Source of the DNA: Piscirickettsiaceae bacterium
GTDB taxonomy: Bacteria; Pseudomonadota; Gammaproteobacteria; Nitrosococcales; Methylophagaceae
Direction: 5' to 3'
DNA: 14,506 nucleotides
Assembly (NCBI GenBank): GCA_030620285.1
Contig: JAUXFA010000005.1
Span: 1-14,506, forward strand
Within the stretch, counting starts at the first letter, position 1. Each line of letters opens with the position of its first letter. Made by a program: the position numbers and the translations under genes. The notes under the pieces are model-generated. The model searched no databases. It had not been told where the DNA came from and saw only the letters and a program-made list of their open reading frames with translations. Shown here piece after piece: positions 1 to 6,558 of this stretch.

Positions 1-171
1 AAAGAGTTTGATGAAGCTGCAAAACAGGCGATAGCGGAAATTGGAAGTCCCCATTACAATGTTTATGCTTACCCTTTTACAACACCTCACATGCTAGGGG
101 CTAGAAACTGTCAGACATGGGCAGATGATGTAATTAATAGAACTACTGAAATTCTTAAAGCTAAAAAATAA
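1..171 (+). CDS. 3' end of unidentified protein, possible toxin or papain-like domain tail (partial)
   Basis: Frame 1 is open from the window edge to TAA at 169-171, giving 56 C-terminal residues; the start lies outside the window. The visible part reads as a real protein, with a segment His-Met-Leu-Gly-Ala-Arg followed by Asn-Cys-Gln-Thr-Trp-Ala-Asp-Asp-Val (about residues 31-45 of the fragment). A His shortly before an 'NCxxWxDD' stretch near a C-terminus recalls papain-like/LRAT/NlpC-type domains found at the ends of polymorphic toxins; this is an inference from a short motif, not a recognised family match. The stop overlaps the next start (TAATG), so the two genes are probably translationally coupled. 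Both Arg codons here are AGA, unlike the CGN-rich genes from 1041 onward. Coding status is fairly secure; function is not. Confidence 0.6.
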   Translation, partial: KEFDEAAKQAIAEIGSPHYNVYAYPFTTPHMLGARNCQTWADDVINRTTEILKAKK

Positions 172-605
172 TGGAAAGTTTAAAGGTCTTTTTCTTAGTA
201 TTGTTTTTTTCGAAGGCAATTCTCTTAACCCCAAATCCGATAACAATTTATGAGGGAACTACGAAACTTGATTTGATTGAGCCAATTTCAGCCATCACAG
301 AAGGAGCGGGATTATTTATAGATGTGGATTCCATGCTTGCCATGAAAGAACGATCTAATATCATTAAAACGAGGAATAAAATTGATGAGTTATTCCCTGA
401 AGGTTTTATTACAGTAGCTTTATTAAATACTTCAGGTGATATGCAGGTTCTTAGGTATGAGGGCTCGGTGATGGTAAATAGAGATAAAGCGTATTTGGGA
501 CTTTATGGAAAAGTTCCTCTCGAGACTGAATGGACAAGTATTACTATTAACTCAAAGATGGAGTTGAGAGATATAAGTATAATCTGGAAAAACCATAAAA
601 AATGA
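171..605 (+). CDS. hypothetical protein with signal-like N-terminus, candidate immunity protein
   Basis: This is a 144-residue protein starting with ATG at 171, one base into the stop codon of the preceding gene. The N-terminus carries Lys5 and then a hydrophobic run (about residues 6-20) resembling a signal peptide or signal anchor, so export to the periplasm or inner-membrane anchoring is likely. The remainder is a small mixed alpha/beta-looking domain rich in Ile, Thr and Glu, with no enzyme motif that I recognise. Four of five Arg codons are AGA/AGG, as in its neighbours and unlike the rest of the window. Position directly behind a possible toxin tail, tight coupling and export signal fit a periplasmic immunity protein, but this is contextual inference only. 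It could equally be an unrelated small envelope protein. Confidence 0.6.
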   Translation: MESLKVFFLVLFFSKAILLTPNPITIYEGTTKLDLIEPISAITEGAGLFIDVDSMLAMKERSNIIKTRNKIDELFPEGFITVALLNTSGDMQVLRYEGSVMVNRDKAYLGLYGKVPLETEWTSITINSKMELRDISIIWKNHKK

Positions 606-649
606 TGTAGGCCAAAATCCAAGGGGCTGTAAAATTAAGATCAAAAAGG

Positions 650-674
650 ATCAAGGGGCAGCCAGCTTGATTTT
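650..674 (+). terminator. weak possible terminator hairpin after the 171-605 gene
   Basis: ATCAAG (650-655) is the reverse complement of CTTGAT (666-671), separated by 10 nt and followed by TTTT (671-674). The stem is short and has few GC pairs, so it is only a weak candidate for an intrinsic terminator of the 1-605 genes. Confidence 0.2.
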
Positions 675-774
675 ATAACTATAATATAAAGGCATAAAGG
701 GTAGCGCGCCCTTAGGTTGCGAATTTGTTATCGGAGATGATAAGTTAGTAACTTATAAAAAAGGCCCCAAAGCT

Positions 775-1023
775 TTGGCTAAGTTGGAAGGAGCTCCGTC
801 CACAGTCTTTATAGAAATAAAATCGGATGTAAACAGCTCTAAATGGTTGACAGCTGAGCTAGGCGATACCGTAATGGTAGAAGCTTTACTGCATGATACT
901 GGTTTCTCAATATTTAAATCTAAAAATCAATGGTTTTTTTACCTTGAGGGTTCTTATTTTAATAGTTTGAAGCTAAAGTTCTGTGAAATTCATAGGCATC
1001 GAAAATACTTTGGGTTTCTTTAA
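775..1023 (+). CDS. hypothetical protein, probably a truncated gene remnant
   Basis: The frame ends with TAA at 1021-1023. The only usual start in frame is TTG at 775, with no Shine-Dalgarno sequence before it, giving 82 residues. The frame is open back to 685, and the residues encoded at 685-774 look protein-like (for example Gly-Cys-Glu-Phe-Val-Ile-Gly-Asp-Asp), but contain no ATG, GTG or TTG. Two in-frame TAA codons lie at 676-678 and 682-684, and the same frame is open again before them back to about 607. This pattern suggests a gene that lost its 5' end and gained stops, rather than a functional small gene. No family recognised. It has the AT-rich character of the two genes to its left. 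It could be an orphan immunity gene or displaced toxin tail; that is speculation from context. Confidence 0.35.
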   Translation: MAKLEGAPSTVFIEIKSDVNSSKWLTAELGDTVMVEALLHDTGFSIFKSKNQWFFYLEGSYFNSLKLKFCEIHRHRKYFGFL

Positions 1024-1040
1024 AAATTGAAATTTCCTAG

Positions 1041-1691
1041 CTATAATTGGTTTAGAAAATGTTCGACTTGATGCAAATTATCAACAATAGCCTGGGGTCG
1101 GCAGGCACCAAGCGTCGCTATGTCATGAGCACCATGACTAATGCCTAAGCTATCGGCTCCAGCATTGTTGGCCATGTGTAAATCATATTCAGTATCACCA
1201 ATCATCAATGTTTGTTTGGGCTCAACCCCAAAATAGTCCATTAATTGTTCTAGCATTTGAGGATGAGGTTTTGAATGGCATTCATCCGCACAACGAGTGC
1301 CATGAAAATAAGATGTTAATCCAGTACTTGTTAAAACTTTATCTAAACCACGACGACTTTTCCCCGTGGCTACACCGAGAAAATAATCTTGTTCAGCCAG
1401 TCGTCTAATAAGGCCTATTGCATGATCAAATAAGGGTGAGTCGTGAGGATTATTTAACCAGGTTTCACGGTAGATATTGGCTAATTGTTCAACTGTTTCA
1501 GCACTGGCATTAGGATAAAGCGCATAAGCGGCTTCATTAAGGCCCAGACCAATAACATGATTGATGGCAGAGTCTTCTAATGCGGGTAGCGATAATTGTG
1601 TAATGGCTTGTTGCATGCAATTGACGATATGACCAGTGGAATCCATTAAGGTACCATCCCAATCAAAGACGATCAGTTGATAGCGACTCAT
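1041..1691 (-). CDS. HAD-superfamily phosphatase, phosphoglycolate-phosphatase-like
   Basis: A 216-residue HAD subfamily IA hydrolase, the usual length for Gph-like enzymes. Motif I is Asp10-Trp-Asp12-Gly-Thr (nucleophile and acid/base), motif II is Thr109 in Val-Ala-Thr-Gly-Lys, motif III is Lys141 in Ser-Lys-Pro-His-Pro, and motif IV is Asp166-Thr-Glu-Tyr-Asp170 for Mg2+. Residues between motifs I and II form the alpha-helical cap. It should be a cytoplasmic small-molecule phosphatase; substrate cannot be told from sequence. Its ATG overlaps the rluC stop codon (ATGA, 1688-1691), so it is translated from the rluC message; a GAGAG lies about 8 nt upstream. An HAD hydrolase directly behind rluC is also the arrangement in Pseudomonas, which supports a conserved pairing. 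Catalytic residues are all present. Confidence 0.9.
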   Translation of the reverse strand: MSRYQLIVFDWDGTLMDSTGHIVNCMQQAITQLSLPALEDSAINHVIGLGLNEAAYALYPNASAETVEQLANIYRETWLNNPHDSPLFDHAIGLIRRLAEQDYFLGVATGKSRRGLDKVLTSTGLTSYFHGTRCADECHSKPHPQMLEQLMDYFGVEPKQTLMIGDTEYDLHMANNAGADSLGISHGAHDIATLGACRPQAIVDNLHQVEHFLNQL

Positions 1692-2647
1692 GATATTTCT
1701 CTCATTCGTTCAAGCACGGTTTGTAACTTCTCCGGCAAAGGCGCTTCAAGTAAGAGTGCTTGGCCGCTACTTGGGTGACGAATACCAAGTTTCCATGCAT
1801 GTAAAAATAACCGTTTTAAACCAAACTTTTTCATATCTCGATTGAAGTTGCGTTGGCCATATTTATCATCACCCGCAACAGGATGATTGATATAGGCGGC
1901 ATGAACGCGAATTTGATGGGTACGGCCGGTATATAGAACAACTTCTGTTAATTGTGCTTGTGCAAAGGTTTCGAGAGGAATAAAGAGTGTTTTGGCCTGT
2001 TTGCCATCAGGATCGACACGCACCATACGTTCGCCAGAGGAAACCGTATTTTTTTGTAAAGCTTGTTCGACGAAGCGTTGTTGGCCATTCCAATGACTTC
2101 TTAATAAAGTGAGATAACGTTTATCAAGATCATGATTGACCATTTGTTGTTGCAGATTAAGCAGGGAATCACGATTTTTTGCCAGTAATAAACAGCCGGA
2201 TGTATCACGATCAAGTCGGTGAACCAGTTCAAGGTAAGGCAGATCTGCACGTACAATACGCAATGCTTCAATCAGGCCCTGTTTGATATTACTACCTGCA
2301 TGTACTGCTAAGCCGGAGGGTTTATTCAGTACCAATAAGTCATCATCTTCTAATAACACACTGTCATTGATTTGCTGTGCTAAGTGGTCGTTCACTGTGG
2401 AAGGTGCAGTATTTTCAGCGGTACGAAGTGGTGGTATGCGGACAGTATCGCCGAGTTGTAATTTATATGTTTGTTTGATGCGGCCTTTATTAACTCTGAC
2501 TTCACCTTTACGAATAGCACGATAAATACGGCTTTTAGGAACCCCTTTTTCCGAAGACAGTAAAAAGTTATCAATTCGCTGTCCGGCATTTGCGGCTGTA
2601 ATATCAATAAATTGAACAGGGTTAAGCTTGCTATTGCTGCTTGTCAT
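1688..2647 (-). CDS. rluC: 23S rRNA pseudouridine(955/2504/2580) synthase RluC
   Basis: A 319-residue RluA-family pseudouridine synthase. The N-terminal S4 RNA-binding domain spans about residues 21-75 (Gln-Arg-Ile-Asp-Asn-Phe-Leu onward), and the catalytic domain begins near residue 95. The family signature His143-Arg-Leu-Asp146-Arg-Asp-Thr-Ser-Gly contains the catalytic Asp146. A later Thr-Gly-Arg-Thr-His-Gln-Ile-Arg-Val-His stretch is the other conserved active-site segment. RluC isomerises uridines in the large-subunit peptidyl-transferase region. The combination of S4 domain, length and position divergent from rne matches rluC in enterobacteria and Pseudomonas, which separates it from RluD and RluA. 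First gene of a two-gene unit with the HAD phosphatase. No strong Shine-Dalgarno precedes ATG 2647. Confidence 0.93.
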   Translation of the reverse strand: MTSSNSKLNPVQFIDITAANAGQRIDNFLLSSEKGVPKSRIYRAIRKGEVRVNKGRIKQTYKLQLGDTVRIPPLRTAENTAPSTVNDHLAQQINDSVLLEDDDLLVLNKPSGLAVHAGSNIKQGLIEALRIVRADLPYLELVHRLDRDTSGCLLLAKNRDSLLNLQQQMVNHDLDKRYLTLLRSHWNGQQRFVEQALQKNTVSSGERMVRVDPDGKQAKTLFIPLETFAQAQLTEVVLYTGRTHQIRVHAAYINHPVAGDDKYGQRNFNRDMKKFGLKRLFLHAWKLGIRHPSSGQALLLEAPLPEKLQTVLERMREIS

Positions 2648-2687
2648 AAAAATATCGAGTTTTCTATTGCTGATCGTGCAAGGGACT

Positions 2688-2716
2688 GTTATATTCAGAT
2701 GTTGGTCTGTTTGTAA
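2688..2716 (-). promoter_or_regulatory. candidate sigma70 promoter for rluC
   Basis: On the minus strand TATAAC (2693-2688) matches the -10 consensus at five of six positions. It is preceded by a weak -35, TTACAA (2716-2711), at 17-nt spacing. This would start transcription about 30-35 nt before the rluC ATG. A small inverted repeat, GGTAT/ATACC (2719-2732), lies just upstream. The weak -35 keeps confidence low. Confidence 0.35.
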
Positions 2717-3000
2717 GTGGTATTAGTATACCGACTTTTAATTAATAAGGCCGGAAAATAGCGTCGTCGCTCCTTCATAGAGAAGTTGATGCGGCATAAC
2801 GCACGAACAAGTTTTAAAACGACACGGTTAACATAGGTTAAGCGTGATAGGTGCTCACTATAGAGCATAGAAATTAAGTGGTTCCCACGTCTTGGCAATA
2901 ACAATAAGTAATGTACAAGGCAGGACAATAGCAAGTAATTAATAATAATGTAGGTATCTGGCAGCTACATCATGGGGTGAAGCGCTGATACTGAGAATGT

Positions 3001-3020
3001 GTCGCAAATAATGTTGCGAC
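3001..3020 (+). promoter_or_regulatory. stem-loop in rne leader, perfect 7-bp stem
   Basis: GTCGCAA (3001-3007) pairs perfectly with TTGCGAC (3014-3020) around a 6-nt loop. It abuts the next, larger hairpin, starting at 3021, without a gap, so the two could stack coaxially. There is no U-tract, so it is not an intrinsic terminator on the plus strand. Confidence 0.5.
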
Positions 3021-3060
3021 GTGATCTTTTTGAAATACTACTGATTAGTATCAAGATCAC
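3021..3060 (+). promoter_or_regulatory. long two-part hairpin in rne leader
   Basis: GTGATCTT (3021-3028) pairs with AAGATCAC (3053-3060). After an asymmetric internal loop, ATACTA (3035-3040) pairs with TAGTAT (3046-3051) around a 5-nt loop. An interrupted stem with an asymmetric internal loop is the sort of element that can be bound or cut by RNase E in rne leaders; that function is an inference. Confidence 0.5.
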
Positions 3061-3073
3061 AAAATAGCTAAAA

Positions 3074-3110
3074 ACAATGTGAAACAAATTTAGAGATATA
3101 ACCACATTGT
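3074..3110 (+). promoter_or_regulatory. inverted repeat in rne leader, 8-bp stem
   Basis: ACAATGTG (3074-3081) is the exact reverse complement of CACATTGT (3103-3110), with a 21-nt A/U-rich loop. The loop is the kind of single-stranded AU-rich RNA that RNase E prefers. As DNA, the repeat could also be an operator. Confidence 0.4.
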
Positions 3111-3199
3111 GACTATTAATTGCGTATAGCAAAGTCGTCCTGTGATCGTTAGTAATTGATGATGTATTACCCTTGGAAACAGGGATAAGCCAGCGTGCG

Positions 3200-3217
3200 A
3201 ACCTCAATTAAGAGGTT
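3200..3217 (+). promoter_or_regulatory. hairpin sequestering the rne Shine-Dalgarno
   Basis: AACCTC (3200-3205) pairs perfectly with GAGGTT (3212-3217) around a 6-nt loop. The Shine-Dalgarno AGAGG (3211-3215) sits almost entirely in the 3' arm, seven nt before ATG 3223. When folded, the ribosome site would be occluded, making rne translation dependent on opening of this hairpin. Confidence 0.55.
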
Positions 3218-3222
3218 AATGC

Positions 3223-5553
3223 ATGAAGCGAATTTTAATTAACGCGACTCATGAAGAAGAGTTGCGAGTAGCGATGGTCGATGGCCAGCGTTTATTTGAT
3301 CTGGATATTGACGTTCCCTCTCGGGAGCAAAAAAAAGGCAATATCTATAAAGGAAAAATCACCAGAGTAGAACCTAGTCTAGAGGCAGTGTTTGTTGAAT
3401 ACGGCTCTGAACGACAAGGTTTTTTACCGCTAAAAGAAATTTCCAAAAGCTATTTCAAACAGCGTAAAGAAGGTGACTCTGGGCGTATTAATGTCCAAGA
3501 CGTATTGTCGGTTGGACAAGAACTCGTTATCCAAGTTGAAAAAGAAGAACGCGGTAATAAAGGTGCTGCTTTAACAACGATGATCAGCCTAGCGGGTCGT
3601 TATTTGGTATTGATGCCGAATAGCCCACGTGCCGGCGGTATTTCTCGTCGTATTGAAGGCGATGAACGGGCTGAGTTACAAGAAGCATTGCGATCATTAG
3701 AAGTACCTGAAGGTATGGGAATGATCGTTCGTACTGCCGGTGTCGGCAAACAAGCAGAAGAATTGCAATGGGATTTAGAATATCTAGTGCAATTATGGAC
3801 CGCTATTGATAAAGCGACACAAGAGCGTAAAGCACCATTTTTAATCTACCAAGAAAGCAATATTATCATCCGTGCTTTACGTGATTATTTGCGTAAAGAT
3901 ACTGGTGAAATTCTAGTTGATTCACCAGAAGTTTATCAAACAGGTTATGACTTTATGCGCATGGTCATGCCGCATGAACTCAGTAAATTCAAACTGTATG
4001 AAGATAAGGTACCTTTATTCACTCGCTATCAAATCGAAAGTCAAATTGAAACGGCTTTTCGTCATGAAGTACGATTACCGTCTGGCGGCGCATTAGTAAT
4101 TGATCCCACCGAAGCATTGATTTCGATTGATGTTAACTCGGCTCGAGCTAATAAAGGCGGCGATATTGAAGAAACGGCTTTTAATACTAACTTAGAAGCT
4201 GCAGAAGAGATCGCACGTCAATTACGCTTACGTGATTTGGGTGGGTTGGTGGTTATCGACTTTATCGATATGGGACCAAGTCGCCATCAACGTGAAGGTG
4301 AAAATCGCTTACGTGAACATTTAAAAGTTGATCGTGCTCGTGTGCAAGTAGGACGTATTTCACGTTTCGGTTTATTAGAAATGTCTCGCCAACGCTTGCG
4401 ACCTTCCTTGGGAGACGCCCATGAAGAAGTCTGCCCACGTTGTGCTGGTTTAGGCCATGTACGTGGTGTCGAATCATTGGGTTTAGCGGTACTTCGCTTA
4501 GTGGAAGAAGAAGCAACCAAAGATCAGGTCTCTCAACTCATCGTACAATTACCGGTCGCCGTCGCTACCTTTATGTTGAATGAGAAAAGAGTACAGCTAG
4601 ATGCCATAGAGCGTCGCCATGATGTGAAATTATTATTAATTCCAAATCCACATATGGAAACACCGCATTATGATATTGAACGTATTAAAGATGGCGAACG
4701 ACGTGTTGAAGTTAGTCATCATTTGATGACGACGCCAGAGCCCGAAATGCCAGCAGCAATGAAAGACAAACCTGTAGCAGAACAAGCTGCGGTAACGGGA
4801 GTCTCACCTGCGGCACCTGCGCCAGTAATTGGCTCAAGAAAAGAAGATAAAAAACCAAATTTATTAAAACGGTTAGTGAGTGTTTTAACAGGGAAATCTG
4901 TTGATGAAGTAGAAGAAAAAACTGAACAGGAACAAAAAATAGAGCAACAACCCAAACGTGAGCAAAATAGAAGGCCACGTAATCGTAATAATCGTCGTGG
5001 GCCACGTCGTCGTCCGGATAATAAAAAAACTGAACAACAAAAGGTAGAAGACAGTCCAAAACAAGCGGATAAAAAACCAAACCAATCTGAATCGACATCG
5101 TCTGAAAAACAAGAACCCTCTCAGAACCGTAATCCAAATGCGAAACGTTCACGCCGTGGAGGCCGTCGTCGCCGTCCACGTAATGAAGGTGAAACTAATG
5201 TTGCAGAAGATGCAGGTAATAAAATATTGCCTGCGAAAAAAGAGATAGATGGCAATGCTGTCCCTAGTAATAAAGCAGCAGAAGTTAATGGCAATGTGCC
5301 AGCAACAGCACAGGGTAAAGAGGTGGATGGTAATAAACCAACGTCCAATAAGCCAAAACGTAGTCGAAGCTCAACAGGCCCTCGCCGTCGTCGCCCAGCA
5401 GCAAAAGACCAACAAAATAAAGAAAACTCAGAAAGGACTGCGGAAAAAGTAGAAAAAAAACCAGCATCGGCAGATAATGGTAAATACAAAGCAGTTCCAC
5501 CTAAAGAAACTGTTGATAAAGCGGTGCCAAAACAAGATGCCAGCGAATCCTAA
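3223..5553 (+). CDS. rne: ribonuclease E
   Basis: A 776-residue endoribonuclease E that initiates mRNA decay and matures rRNA and tRNA. The catalytic half (1-500) has an S1 domain (about 37-120), a 5'-monophosphate sensor (Arg170, Thr171), and the DNase I-like site with Asp303, Asn305 and Asp346. The Zn-link is Cys404-Pro-Arg-Cys407. Catalytic and Zn residues fall at exactly E. coli numbering. The C-terminal half (about 500-776) is disordered and much shorter than E. coli's (total 1061). It has an amphipathic segment [10 protein letters not shown] (546-555) likely to attach to the inner membrane, three Arg-rich RNA-binding blocks (583-598, 641-653, 710-728), and 13-residue repeats at 674-712. 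The ATG has an AGAGG 7 nt upstream within a hairpin. The conserved core excludes RNase G, which lacks such a tail. Confidence 0.97.
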   Translation: MKRILINATHEEELRVAMVDGQRLFDLDIDVPSREQKKGNIYKGKITRVEPSLEAVFVEYGSERQGFLPLKEISKSYFKQRKEGDSGRINVQDVLSVGQELVIQVEKEERGNKGAALTTMISLAGRYLVLMPNSPRAGGISRRIEGDERAELQEALRSLEVPEGMGMIVRTAGVGKQAEELQWDLEYLVQLWTAIDKATQERKAPFLIYQESNIIIRALRDYLRKDTGEILVDSPEVYQTGYDFMRMVMPHELSKFKLYEDKVPLFTRYQIESQIETAFRHEVRLPSGGALVIDPTEALISIDVNSARANKGGDIEETAFNTNLEAAEEIARQLRLRDLGGLVVIDFIDMGPSRHQREGENRLREHLKVDRARVQVGRISRFGLLEMSRQRLRPSLGDAHEEVCPRCAGLGHVRGVESLGLAVLRLVEEEATKDQVSQLIVQLPVAVATFMLNEKRVQLDAIERRHDVKLLLIPNPHMETPHYDIERIKDGERRVEVSHHLMTTPEPEMPAAMKDKPVAEQAAVTGVSPAAPAPVIGSRKEDKKPNLLKRLVSVLTGKSVDEVEEKTEQEQKIEQQPKREQNRRPRNRNNRRGPRRRPDNKKTEQQKVEDSPKQADKKPNQSESTSSEKQEPSQNRNPNAKRSRRGGRRRRPRNEGETNVAEDAGNKILPAKKEIDGNAVPSNKAAEVNGNVPATAQGKEVDGNKPTSNKPKRSRSSTGPRRRRPAAKDQQNKENSERTAEKVEKKPASADNGKYKAVPPKETVDKAVPKQDASES
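5242..5358 (+). repeat. three tandem 39-nt units in the rne 3' coding region
   Basis: Units at 5242-5280, 5281-5319 and 5320-5358 encode 13-residue repeats beginning Glu-Ile-Asp-Gly-Asn (674), Glu-Val-Asn-Gly-Asn (687) and Glu-Val-Asp-Gly-Asn (700), each with later Pro and Lys residues. A more degenerate 12-residue copy, starting Glu-Asp-Ala-Gly-Asn, precedes them at residue 662. The nucleotide units have diverged, so the duplication is not recent or is under amino-acid-level selection. The repeats sit between the second and third Arg-rich blocks of RNase E. Confidence 0.6.
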
Positions 5554-5812
5554 ATTTAGTCATCAACACCTGTTAACCTTAATCGGTCGACAGGTTGAAT
5601 ATATGCAACAGCAATGTGAAATTATCGAGTTACTCGATAATTGTGAGTTCGTTTTGCAGGTGTTGAAAAATGATACTAGTATTCAAGCAACACAATATGG
5701 TGAAGGTCATCGAGCCGTACCGGTAACCTATACCTTACCTGTGTTTGATGGTGAAGGTGATCTTCATGCTGAGTTAGTGGCGGCGGGTTTAGATAAATTA
5801 TTGACTGATTAA
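5537..5812 (+). CDS. small conserved-looking hypothetical protein coupled to rne
   Basis: A 91-residue protein I do not recognise. The chosen ATG (5537) lies 17 nt inside the rne 3' end, in another frame; the frame stays open back to an ATG at 5477, but the extra 20 residues are a shifted reading of the rne tail and are rejected. The N-terminal half (about residues 8-50) looks helical, with Tyr-Met-Gln-Gln-Gln-Cys and Leu-Leu-Asp-Asn-Cys segments (two Cys, 27 and 36); the second half looks like short strands ([10 protein letters not shown]) and a final helix. It has no signal peptide or membrane segment, so it is likely cytoplasmic. There is no clear Shine-Dalgarno, so translation probably depends on ribosomes finishing rne. 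Its last 15 nt overlap the convergent kdsB end. Being real is supported by composition and length beyond rne; function unknown. Confidence 0.65.
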   Translation: MPANPKFSHQHLLTLIGRQVEYMQQQCEIIELLDNCEFVLQVLKNDTSIQATQYGEGHRAVPVTYTLPVFDGEGDLHAELVAAGLDKLLTD

Positions 5813-6553
5813 CTGCCGAACGTCATCCAAATCTTGCTGGGTATCGACACCGTGACCAGGATCTACTTTAGCTGCCGTTAAATGAATTTTTTTACCGTGA
5901 TATAAAGCGCGTAATTGTTCTAAAGATTCTTCTTGCTCCAATACACAAGGGCTTAGGTCAGTATAGTGTTTTAGGAAACTGGCGCGATAGCCATATAAGC
6001 CCAAATGACGGTAATGTGGCAGTTCTGGTGGCAAGGTAGATTGTTGATTAAAATGATCGCGCATCCAAGGGATAGGTGCTCGGCTAAAATATAAAGCGTA
6101 GCCTTGTACATCCATAATGACTTTGACTACATTCGGATCGAAAACGTGTTTTTCCTGATCAATTGAGCGATACAGTGTTGCAATATCGGCACCAGGATGC
6201 AATAACATATCATCGGCAACTTGATTGATTAAACTGGCCGGTAAACAGGGTTCGTCACCCTGAACATTAATGATAATATCCTCCTCCTCAAAGCGCATCA
6301 GACTAGCTACCTCAGCAAGTCGATCGGTGCCAGAAGCATGATCTGAGCGTGTCATACAAACCGTAGCACCAAAGTCTTTGGCAACCTTTTCAATCCGTTG
6401 ATCATCTGTGGCGATAATAACCTCAGAAGCATGGCTTTCATTAGCACGGTCATAGACATGCTCAATCATCGGTTTACCAGCAATATCTAACAGCGGTTTC
6501 CCAGGTAACCGGGTAGAGGCATAGCGAGCAGGAATGACGATTTTGAATGGCAT
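5798..6553 (-). CDS. kdsB: 3-deoxy-manno-octulosonate cytidylyltransferase (CMP-Kdo synthetase)
   Basis: A 251-residue cytoplasmic enzyme that activates Kdo with CTP to CMP-Kdo for addition to lipid A. The N-terminal nucleotide-binding signature Ile-Pro-Ala-Arg-Tyr-Ala-Ser-Thr-Arg-Leu-Pro-Gly-Lys-Pro-Leu (7-21) and Ala-Thr-Asp-Asp (48-51) are present. The Mg2+-binding Asn-Val-Gln-Gly-Asp100-Glu-Pro motif, His183-Leu-Gly-Leu-Tyr-Gly-Tyr-Arg, and the C-terminal Gly-Val-Asp237-Thr-Gln-Gln-Asp-Leu metal/substrate motif follow. Length matches the family (E. coli about 248). It is the last gene of the minus-strand envelope cluster, 5 nt after the ycaR-like gene, the same pairing as in E. coli and Pseudomonas. 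Its 3' end overlaps the convergent small gene after rne by 15 nt, leaving no room for a separate terminator. Confidence 0.96.
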   Translation of the reverse strand: MPFKIVIPARYASTRLPGKPLLDIAGKPMIEHVYDRANESHASEVIIATDDQRIEKVAKDFGATVCMTRSDHASGTDRLAEVASLMRFEEEDIIINVQGDEPCLPASLINQVADDMLLHPGADIATLYRSIDQEKHVFDPNVVKVIMDVQGYALYFSRAPIPWMRDHFNQQSTLPPELPHYRHLGLYGYRASFLKHYTDLSPCVLEQEESLEQLRALYHGKKIHLTAAKVDPGHGVDTQQDLDDVRQLISQ

Positions 6554-6558
6554 ATTAA

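Larger units (their letters stand above)
2648..3222 (+). promoter_or_regulatory. rluC-rne divergent intergenic region and structured rne leader
   Basis: This 575-nt stretch lies between divergent rluC and rne. Two minus-strand open frames of about 80 codons in it have no family features, and I treat it as non-coding. The part before 2940 holds the rluC promoter candidate and a few short inverted repeats, such as TGCTC/GAGCA around 2853-2868; I could not assign an rne promoter. The part from about 2940 is a series of inverted repeats: 2948-2970, 3001-3020, 3021-3060, 3074-3110, 3170-3184 and 3200-3217. In E. coli, rne has a long 5' leader with hairpins through which RNase E controls its own mRNA (established). 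A similar role here is inferred from position and structure, not from sequence identity. Confidence 0.6.

Noticed and set aside
2811..2820. Perfect palindrome GTTTTAAAAC as an operator
   Set aside because: A ten-base AT-rich palindrome is expected by chance in this region, and there is no promoter assigned nearby to support an operator role.
2695..3207. Two minus-strand open frames (2695-2934 and 2965-3207) in the rluC-rne gap
   Set aside because: They have no recognisable domain and cover the hairpin-rich rne leader and the rluC promoter region. Their composition looks non-coding.
4712..5179. 155-codon open frame antisense to the rne tail, hydrophobic-looking
   Set aside because: It mirrors the Lys/Gln/Arg-rich codons of the RNase E tail: antisense of such codons gives long open frames rich in Leu, Phe and Val. 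No start context or domain was seen.
5477..5536. 20-residue N-terminal extension of the small gene after rne
   Set aside because: The extension lies wholly within rne in another frame and reads as a shifted version of its Lys-rich tail; ATG 5537 gives a better protein start.
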